The notes under the pieces were generated by a model. It was not told where the DNA came from. It saw nothing but the letters and a program-made list of their open reading frames with translations, and made no database searches. Shown piece after piece: positions 58,273 to 64,000 of a stretch of 64,000 nucleotides of DNA. The translations under genes and the position numbers were made by a program. How positions within the stretch are numbered: the stretch's first letter is position 1; each line of letters begins with the position of its first letter. The stretch covers positions 13,404-77,403 of the forward strand of contig JADGDX010000007.1 in NCBI GenBank assembly GCA_016744675.1. Direction: 5' to 3'. Source of the DNA: Desulfuromusa sp. GTDB lineage: Bacteria > Desulfobacterota > Desulfuromonadia > Desulfuromonadales > Geopsychrobacteraceae.

Positions 58273-58296
58273 GGGCGAATGGTTATTCGCCCCTAC
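58273..58296. repeat. REP-like hairpin inside the RAYT coding sequence, inverse orientation
   Basis: GGGCGAAT-ggtt-ATTCGCCCCTAC. Confidence 0.75.
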
Positions 58297-58617
58297 GGGG
58301 GTGGGGTTGGTTATGAAAATGATTCCGTGTATATGGTTGGGCATAACCACGAATTGATCTAATGTGACATGTGGAAAATGGGCTTGAATGGCGAGCCAGC
58401 ATTTTTTTACCGTTCCCCCGATTTCATTCAACCGCATCTCCCCGGCAACAATTTCCCCGAATAAACATTCCCGATTTTTGGCACAAATGGTGATAAAATA
58501 TGCCCCCGGTTGGGAATAATCGTATCCCGACAGACGGGTGGATCGGCGTTGGTGGATATGTTGATCAGATGACATGGTTCCCCTCATGACGTGATGATAA
58601 ATTTGGTATTTCAATCG

Positions 58618-58639
58618 AGGGGCGAAACATTTTTCGCCC
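58618..58639. repeat. REP-like hairpin upstream of RAYT
   Basis: AGGGGCGAAA-catt-TTTCGCCC. Confidence 0.7.
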
Positions 58640-58696
58640 TGGTTGCCGTTTGCCTCGGTTGTCGGTTTGGGTGTGTTGAATGCGCGAACGATGGTT

Positions 58697-58720
58697 GGGC
58701 GTATTGCCATACGCCCCTAC
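58697..58720. repeat. REP-like hairpin
   Basis: GGGCGTAT-tgcc-ATACGCCCCTAC. Confidence 0.75.
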
Positions 58721-58727
58721 GGGGTTA

Positions 58728-59015
58728 TCATTCTTTGACCTGGTAAATTTGATGGGCTTCGGTGTCGTTGCGGTGGGCTTTCAGATCGGTGGCGACGGCA
58801 TTGATCTGTTCCGTCAACTTTTCTTCAACAGCATTGATTTTTTTCGATAAATGTTCGCTTACAGTATCGATTTTGAAATTTAAAAAATCGAATTTTTCAT
58901 TTAAATCTATCCTAGTGTCAGCGATATCTTTGCGAAGGGACTGGTGTCCTTCAATCACGATATTGAATTTACTGTTGATATCTTCAAGAATTATTTCTAA
59001 ATGTTCCTTTTCCAT
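58728..59015 (-). CDS. Hypothetical coiled-coil protein
   Basis: MEKEHLEIILEDINSKFNIVIEGHQSLRKDIADTRIDLNEKFDFLN..., heptad-like. Confidence 0.5.
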   Translation of the reverse strand: MEKEHLEIILEDINSKFNIVIEGHQSLRKDIADTRIDLNEKFDFLNFKIDTVSEHLSKKINAVEEKLTEQINAVATDLKAHRNDTEAHQIYQVKE

Positions 59016-59121
59016 CGTTAATCCCCCGTTGGTCGAATTGGTTGACATTTGACAGATAAATATATCATTTATTCGGTCGCAAATATATTTTAATTTGCCG
59101 GATGATAATGGATCTATGAAC

Positions 59122-59146
59122 CGTAGGGGCGTATGGCAATACGCCC
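59122..59146. repeat. REP-like hairpin
   Basis: CGTAGGGGCGTAT-ggca-ATACGCCC. Confidence 0.75.
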
Positions 59147-59173
59147 TTGAACCCGTATGAACGTTCTGTAGAT

Positions 59174-59193
59174 CGGGCGTATCGCCATGCGCC
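59174..59193. repeat. REP-like hairpin (partner of 59122)
   Basis: CGGGCGTAT-cgcc-ATGCGCC with one G-T wobble. Confidence 0.6.
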
Positions 59194-59289
59194 TCCGCGA
59201 AATAAATTATTTTTTATGAATTGGTTATAAAATTATAAAAAAACCGTCATTTCACATAGATACATTCCACCCATGAGAACATAAATTTC

Positions 59290-59317
59290 TAAAGTATTCA
59301 GCAAGTTGAGCCGAAAA
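59290..59317 (+). promoter_or_regulatory. Sigma28 (FliA) promoter of flagellin gene
   Basis: TAAAG-N15-GCCGAAAA. Confidence 0.8.
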
Positions 59318-59384
59318 GAAGCAAGACGGGGAATTTAACGCCAAAAGGAGGTAACGGCCACAACATTGCGAACCCCAGAAATAA

Positions 59385-59409
59385 CGTAGGGGCGATTCAC
59401 GAATCGCCC
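59385..59409. repeat. REP-like hairpin inside flagellin 5' leader
   Basis: CGTAGGGGCGATTC-ac-GAATCGCCC, perfect 9-bp stem. Confidence 0.75.
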
Positions 59410-59425
59410 GATTCCTAACAAAACA

Positions 59426-59458
59426 GGGCAAGGATGCCCGCACACACTCTCATGGAGG
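59426..59458 (+). promoter_or_regulatory. Candidate CsrA-binding sites in fliC leader (hairpin plus SD)
   Basis: GGGC-AAGGAT-GCCC hairpin with GGA in loop, then GGAGG SD. Confidence 0.6.
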
Positions 59459-59465
59459 AAACATC

Positions 59466-60980
59466 ATGGCTTTAACAATTAATACAAACGTAGCTTCCCT
59501 TAACGCCCAACGTAACCTGGGTACTTCTCAATCAGCTCTTAACAAATCAATGCAGCGCCTTTCTTCAGGTCTGCGGATCAACAGTGCAAAAGACGATGCT
59601 GCTGGTCTGGCTATCTCTAACCGGATGAGTTCGCAGATTCGTGGTCTGAATCAGGCTTCACGGAATGCGAACGATGGTATCTCTTTGGCGCAAACCGCTG
59701 AAGGTGCAATGCAGGAGAGCACAAACATTCTGCAACGGATGCGTGAGCTATCTGTTCAGTCTGCCAATGCATCTAACTCTGTTGCTGACCGCGATGCCCT
59801 TCAATCAGAAGTTAACCAGCTACAATCAGAGATGGATCGTATCTCTAGTAGTACCACCTTTAATGGTCTGAACATTCTGGACGGCTCTTTTACTAATTCG
59901 GCTTTTCAGGTTGGTGCTAACGCCAATGAGACGATTAGTGTTTCTATCGGTTCGATGAACTCTGCCGATCTCGGCCGCTATGCCTATTCAAATACAGATG
60001 TGGCCACATCTGTAGGTGCTGGTTCTGCTACTGCTATAGCTGCAGACGCCCCTGCCAACGCTATTCTTGCCCAGGATCTGACGGTTGCCGGTTATAAAGG
60101 CTCCTCAACAATTGCTGCCGCGACACTTACAGCTGGTATTTCGGCTCAAGGTGTTGCTGCTGCAGTCAATGCTGTTTCGGCAGATACAGGAGTTGAAGCA
60201 ACAGCTAGCTCTGAAGCAACAGCAGTTTTGAGTGTCGCCGGGACGGTTAGTTTTGAAATTGGAACGACATCAGCAAATCAGCAGACCGTCAGTGCCAATA
60301 TTACTGATGCGACCGATCTCAAAGATTTGGTGAAGGCGATTAATGATGTCTCTGGTAAGACCGGAATTACTGCAGAAGTAAACGAGACGGGGATGAAGCT
60401 ATCTCAGGCTGATGGTAAAGACATCATAATTGAGGATGCTATCAACTCCAGTGCTGGTACCTTGACAGTTTCTGGGACGACGGGTGCTGATGCGGTGCTG
60501 GTTGCTACTGCGGATGGTTCGGGCGCTAACTCTACAACAGTTGCTGGCTCTGTTGAGTTCACCTCTAGGAGCTCATTCTCTGCTTCCTCGAGTGTCGCTG
60601 GTGATGCTGGTGCCATTGTGTATGCGACTGGTTTAGCAGCTGATGCTATCAATTCGGCAGCTGCCGAGTCGGTCAATGAAATTGATATCGCTACCGCAGC
60701 TGGTGCTCAATCTGCTATCGATGTCATCGATAAGGCTCTTGGCACTATCGATTCACAACGTGGCGATCTTGGTGCGATTCAGAATCGTTTTGAATCCACT
60801 ATTGCTAACCTGCAGAATATTTCCGAAAATGTTACTGCAGCACGGTCACGGATTCTTGATGCGGATATTGCTCAGGAAACCTCTGCAATGACCAAGAACA
60901 ACATCCTGCAGCAGGCTGGTGTATCGATTCTGGCGCAAGCGAACCAGGCTCCACAACTCGCGTTGTCACTACTCGGTTAA
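59466..60980 (+). CDS. fliC: Flagellin
   Basis: [52 protein letters not shown]-terminal [25 protein letters not shown]. Confidence 0.96.
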   Translation: MALTINTNVASLNAQRNLGTSQSALNKSMQRLSSGLRINSAKDDAAGLAISNRMSSQIRGLNQASRNANDGISLAQTAEGAMQESTNILQRMRELSVQSANASNSVADRDALQSEVNQLQSEMDRISSSTTFNGLNILDGSFTNSAFQVGANANETISVSIGSMNSADLGRYAYSNTDVATSVGAGSATAIAADAPANAILAQDLTVAGYKGSSTIAAATLTAGISAQGVAAAVNAVSADTGVEATASSEATAVLSVAGTVSFEIGTTSANQQTVSANITDATDLKDLVKAINDVSGKTGITAEVNETGMKLSQADGKDIIIEDAINSSAGTLTVSGTTGADAVLVATADGSGANSTTVAGSVEFTSRSSFSASSSVAGDAGAIVYATGLAADAINSAAAESVNEIDIATAAGAQSAIDVIDKALGTIDSQRGDLGAIQNRFESTIANLQNISENVTAARSRILDADIAQETSAMTKNNILQQAGVSILAQANQAPQLALSLLG

Positions 60981-60993
60981 TAATCTCTAGCAT

Positions 60994-61020
60994 GTAGGGC
61001 GCGGTACACCGTGTCTCTAC
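60994..61020. repeat. Imperfect REP-like palindrome downstream of fliC
   Basis: GTAGGGCGCGGTACACCGTGTCTCTAC. Confidence 0.4.
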
Positions 61021-61029
61021 AGATTTCGG

Positions 61030-61060
61030 GGGGAGCCGGTTTCTCCGGCTCCCCATTTTC
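61030..61060 (+). terminator. Rho-independent terminator after fliC
   Basis: GGGGAGCCGG-tttct-CCGGCTCCCC-ATTTTCC. Confidence 0.7.
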
Positions 61061-61089
61061 CCTGATATAAGCAGGGGGAGGATAAAATA

Positions 61090-61437
61090 ATGAATGTTGA
61101 AGCTGTCAACTTACAAACTACGGCACAAACGCAGTTGAGCAAGGCTTCTGATCAAGTCAATGACTCGAGAAAAAAAGCGGTCGATCTGGTTCAAAGTGAA
61201 CAGGTTGAAAAAAAACAGGTCCAACCAGAAGAACTGCTACAACAGATCAAGTCACTGACTGAGGATGGTCTTTACAGTGTCCGTTTTGAAAACGATGAAC
61301 GGTCAAGCGGTTTGATTGTAAAGATTGTTAATCGGGAGAATGACGAAGTGATCCGTCAGGTTCCTTCTGAAGAACTTCTGGAAATCAGTGCTGCGCTGGA
61401 AGATTTACGTGGCAATTTGGTTAATACTGAAGGTTAG
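61090..61437 (+). CDS. flaG: FlaG family protein
   Basis: LYSVRFENDERSSGLIVKIVNRENDEVIRQVPSEELLEISAALEDLRG. Confidence 0.88.
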   Translation: MNVEAVNLQTTAQTQLSKASDQVNDSRKKAVDLVQSEQVEKKQVQPEELLQQIKSLTEDGLYSVRFENDERSSGLIVKIVNRENDEVIRQVPSEELLEISAALEDLRGNLVNTEG

Positions 61438-61447
61438 ATTCTCGTTC

Positions 61448-61469
61448 CTTCCCCTATAAGGGGGGAAGG
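61448..61469. repeat. Inverted repeat between flaG and fliD
   Basis: CCTTCCCC-tataagg-GGGGAAGG region. Confidence 0.5.
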
Positions 61470-61580
61470 AAAGGATGTGGTGGGTTTGAAGAACAGAATT
61501 CACTCTCATCCCAACTCTCCTTTGCTGGAGAGCGTGCACAGGTAAGCAACGGTAGCTTTGTTGGTTTAAAGGAGATAGGT

Positions 61581-63200
61581 ATGCCCATTACATTCGGAGG
61601 TCTGGCAACAGGTCTGGATACAAATGCCATTGTTGATCAATTGATGGCATTGGAGCGTCAGCCGATTAACCGACTGCAAACAGATAAAACCTATTTTCAG
61701 GCGCGTCAGGCGGCCTATATCTCTTTTGATGGTAACCTGAAAAATTTTCTGTCAAACATCAAAAATCTTGGTTCCAGTGATGATTTGCGGCAGAAGTCGG
61801 TGTCGGCTTCACGCGAAGATTTTTTGTCGGTATCTGCTGGGGTTGATGCCCTGCCGGGAACCAGCTATCAGGTTGAGGTTGTCTCTCTGGCTCAGGTACA
61901 GAAAAATGTCAGCGAAGGATATTCAAGTAAGAGTGAGCAGAACTTTGGTGCCGGTGAGCTGACCCTGACGGTTGGTGAAAATGACCCGGTGACTATTACG
62001 GTCGATGAAACCAATAATTCTCTTGAAGGGATCATGCAAGCTATCAATGATGCTGATGCGGGAATCAATGCTTCGATCATCAATGATGGCACTGACACTC
62101 CCTACCGTTTAGTTTTGACGGGTGAAAACGTTGCGTCCGATTTTTCGATGACGTCAACTTTACCGTCCTTCAATGGTGATGTCAGTGCCCAGCTCCAGTC
62201 TGGAGGGTTTAGTAGCCAGTCAGCTGACTATTTTGGTGGTGGCAGCCTCGAGCTTTCGACTGGTGATACAATCACTTTGGGCGAATCTGCAAACTCATTG
62301 ACCGATATTATGACAGCAATCAATGCTGAAACCGGAACAACCGGAGTGACGGCATCAATTGTCGCTGACGGTGATAATTTTGTCATCTCTTTAGATGGTG
62401 GCGCAACCATGACGGCCACGAACTTTAGTGGTGGCTATGATGCGTTGGGTGTAACCGAAACTCAGGCGGCTGCACAGGCGCATATCCGGGTTGACACAAT
62501 TGACATCTATTCTGATAGCAATGCTCTGTCTGAAGCAATCCCCGGCTTGAGCTTGGATTTGACCAGTGCTGAAGCAGGGACGATGACCAGTATCTCGGTT
62601 TCGTTGGACGAAGCAGCCATCAAATCACAAGTTGAGTCTTTTGTTAAAGGTTATAACGAGGTGATGTCGTTTATCAGCTCACAGTCTAAATCAGAAGATT
62701 CTGATGCGGGAATTCTGGGAAGTGATCCCGGAATGAATTCTGTCAAGCGGCGCTTGCAGGGGCTGTTGACAACAACGATTGCCAATACCGGAAATTATTC
62801 AGCACTGTCGCAGTTGGGGTTGGAAACACAGAAAGATGGCACAATTATCATTGATAGTGAAACCCTGACCGATGCGGTGCAAAACAATTTAGACAGTTTG
62901 GAAAAATTGTTGGTTGGCGAGGGGGAGACCGAAGGGGTCGCTGTCAGATTTCAAAATTATCTGGAAGGGATGACCAGTCCTGTTGATGGTTTTTTAGCAG
63001 CAAATAAAAAAAGTACTGAGGCGACGGTCAATCGGATTGATGATCGTATTGAGCAGATCGAAACGCGTCTTGTAAAAAAAGAAGAAACTATGCGAGCTAA
63101 GTTTAGTGCTTTGGAAACCCTGATTAGTGGTATGAACAATCAGAGCTCCTTTTTGACTCAGCAGATGGATATGTTGACAAATATGATGACAAGGAAATAA
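61581..63200 (+). CDS. fliD: Flagellar filament capping protein FliD
   Basis: FGGLATGLDTNAIVDQLMALERQPINRLQTDK; FVKGYNEVMSFI; C-terminal coiled coil. Confidence 0.93.
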   Translation: MPITFGGLATGLDTNAIVDQLMALERQPINRLQTDKTYFQARQAAYISFDGNLKNFLSNIKNLGSSDDLRQKSVSASREDFLSVSAGVDALPGTSYQVEVVSLAQVQKNVSEGYSSKSEQNFGAGELTLTVGENDPVTITVDETNNSLEGIMQAINDADAGINASIINDGTDTPYRLVLTGENVASDFSMTSTLPSFNGDVSAQLQSGGFSSQSADYFGGGSLELSTGDTITLGESANSLTDIMTAINAETGTTGVTASIVADGDNFVISLDGGATMTATNFSGGYDALGVTETQAAAQAHIRVDTIDIYSDSNALSEAIPGLSLDLTSAEAGTMTSISVSLDEAAIKSQVESFVKGYNEVMSFISSQSKSEDSDAGILGSDPGMNSVKRRLQGLLTTTIANTGNYSALSQLGLETQKDGTIIIDSETLTDAVQNNLDSLEKLLVGEGETEGVAVRFQNYLEGMTSPVDGFLAANKKSTEATVNRIDDRIEQIETRLVKKEETMRAKFSALETLISGMNNQSSFLTQQMDMLTNMMTRK

Positions 63201-63203
63201 CTA

Positions 63204-63629
63204 ATGAATGCCTATATGAATCAATACCAAAATAATCAGATTTTGAATGCGTCGCCAGAACAGATTCTGATCCTCCTCTACGATGGTTCCATTCGTTTTT
63301 GTCGTCAGGCAATGCATGCAATGGATGAGAATAATCGGGTTGTTCAGGCCGAAAAAATTAGTCGAACTATTGCGATTGTCAGTGAATTTGCAAATACACT
63401 CGACCATGAAGTTGGTGGTCACTTTGCATCTGATCTGGACGCTCTTTACGGATATATGATTCGTGAGTTGACAAATGCCAATATTAAGAACAACCGTGAG
63501 TCTCTTGAAACGGTTGAGGACCTTCTGATTGATTTGCGTAGCACTTGGGTTGAGGCAATAGAGATCAACCGTCAAGAGGCTCAACCTGCTGTTGGTCAAT
63601 CTGAAAAGTACGTAGCTGCAACCTTTTGA
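63204..63629 (+). CDS. fliS: Flagellar export chaperone FliS
   Basis: YQNNQILNASPEQILILLYDGSIRFCRQA. Confidence 0.93.
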   Translation: MNAYMNQYQNNQILNASPEQILILLYDGSIRFCRQAMHAMDENNRVVQAEKISRTIAIVSEFANTLDHEVGGHFASDLDALYGYMIRELTNANIKNNRESLETVEDLLIDLRSTWVEAIEINRQEAQPAVGQSEKYVAATF

Positions 63630-63637
63630 TAACGGTG

Positions 63638-64000
63638 ATGGATATGGAAACATGCCTGAAAAAATCGATAGAGCAATATCAACAGATCGTTGATCATGCT
63701 GGCCAGCTTGAGCAACTTTTGAAGACGTCTGACCCTGATGAACTGCAAGGGTATACCGTTCGTTTGCAAGAGTTACAAGATGAAGCTGGATTGAACGATC
63801 GGGTTTTTCTGGAGGTGTTTCCTCAAAATTCGACCTATTGGCAGAACCATCCCCTATTTATTGAGCGAAGTCGGCTGCTTGAACAAATCGTCGAACTGAA
63901 TCATTTGCTATTACCAAGAATCCGTGGCATGATGGCTGTCACCGCTAATGAGTTATCTCAGGTAAAAAGCGGTCGTGTCGCAGTTGCCGGATATCATCAC
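63638..64000 (+). CDS. FliT/FlgN-like flagellar protein, 3' truncated by window edge
   Basis: Open frame MDMETCLKKSIEQYQQIVDHAGQLEQLLK... to window end; position directly after fliS. Confidence 0.55.
   Translation, partial: MDMETCLKKSIEQYQQIVDHAGQLEQLLKTSDPDELQGYTVRLQELQDEAGLNDRVFLEVFPQNSTYWQNHPLFIERSRLLEQIVELNHLLLPRIRGMMAVTANELSQVKSGRVAVAGYHH

Larger units (their letters stand above)
57997..58575 (-). mobile_element. REP-associated tyrosine transposase (RAYT, Y1/HUH family)
   Basis: GAYFITICAKNRECLFGEI, VVMPNHIHGIIFI (HUH), TIGSIVRGFKIGVTKWARQ, WQRNYYDHIIRDE, YIQTNPLRWELD. Start at MSSDQH; ORF-track start is 58710. Confidence 0.88.

Noticed and set aside
57997-58710. Full 237-aa RAYT ORF start at 58710
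   Set aside because: The first 45 codons run through two REP-like hairpins and are not transposase-like. MSSDQH (58575) is the more likely start.
1-64000. CRISPR arrays, rRNA or tRNA genes
   Set aside because: No regularly spaced direct repeats and no recognisable tRNA/rRNA sequence found by reading. A tRNAscan/minced run would be needed to be certain.

Overview
The window looks like a Desulfuromonadales/Geobacter-like chromosome segment, inferred from gene content alone. From left to right it holds: a defence-like edge (a GHKL/sacsin-type ATPase protein truncated at the window start, with a degenerate HNH/zinc-finger tail, plus an Abi_2 HEPN protein); housekeeping genes (tatD, tcdA, tauE-like, def, fmt, htpX, rsmB, rpe); sfrB-sfrA; F0 ATPase genes atpZ/I/B/E; a 9-heme CbcL-like cytochrome; cysteine synthase and UbiD; a heme-c sensor kinase with a convergent sigma54 response regulator; a Cbc4-like menaquinol oxidoreductase cluster (pentaheme cytochrome, FeS protein, NrfD); an ABC-2 transporter and hslO; an 11-subunit nuo operon lacking E, F and G; a UbiD paralogue and recQ; and a flagellar cluster (flgM-N-K-L, csrA, fliW, fliC, flaG, fliD, fliS, fliT) split by a small accessory island with a HepT/MntA module, a RAYT transposase and REP-like palindromes. 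The strongest unannotated signals are: (1) a selenocysteine-containing AhpD/CMD-like gene (CAPU, in-frame TGA at 37283 with a SECIS-like hairpin) that the ORF track misses; (2) REP-like hairpins that form part of the RAYT coding sequence, plus a decayed RAYT relic ending at the equivalent hairpin; (3) a GTATAC-N-GTATAC palindrome upstream of sfrBA, the Cbc4-like cluster and nuo only; (4) a B. subtilis hag-like CsrA hairpin in the flagellin leader; (5) two sensor proteins sharing a CX4CH heme-c-like domain. No searches were run. Family calls come from reading motifs in the translations.
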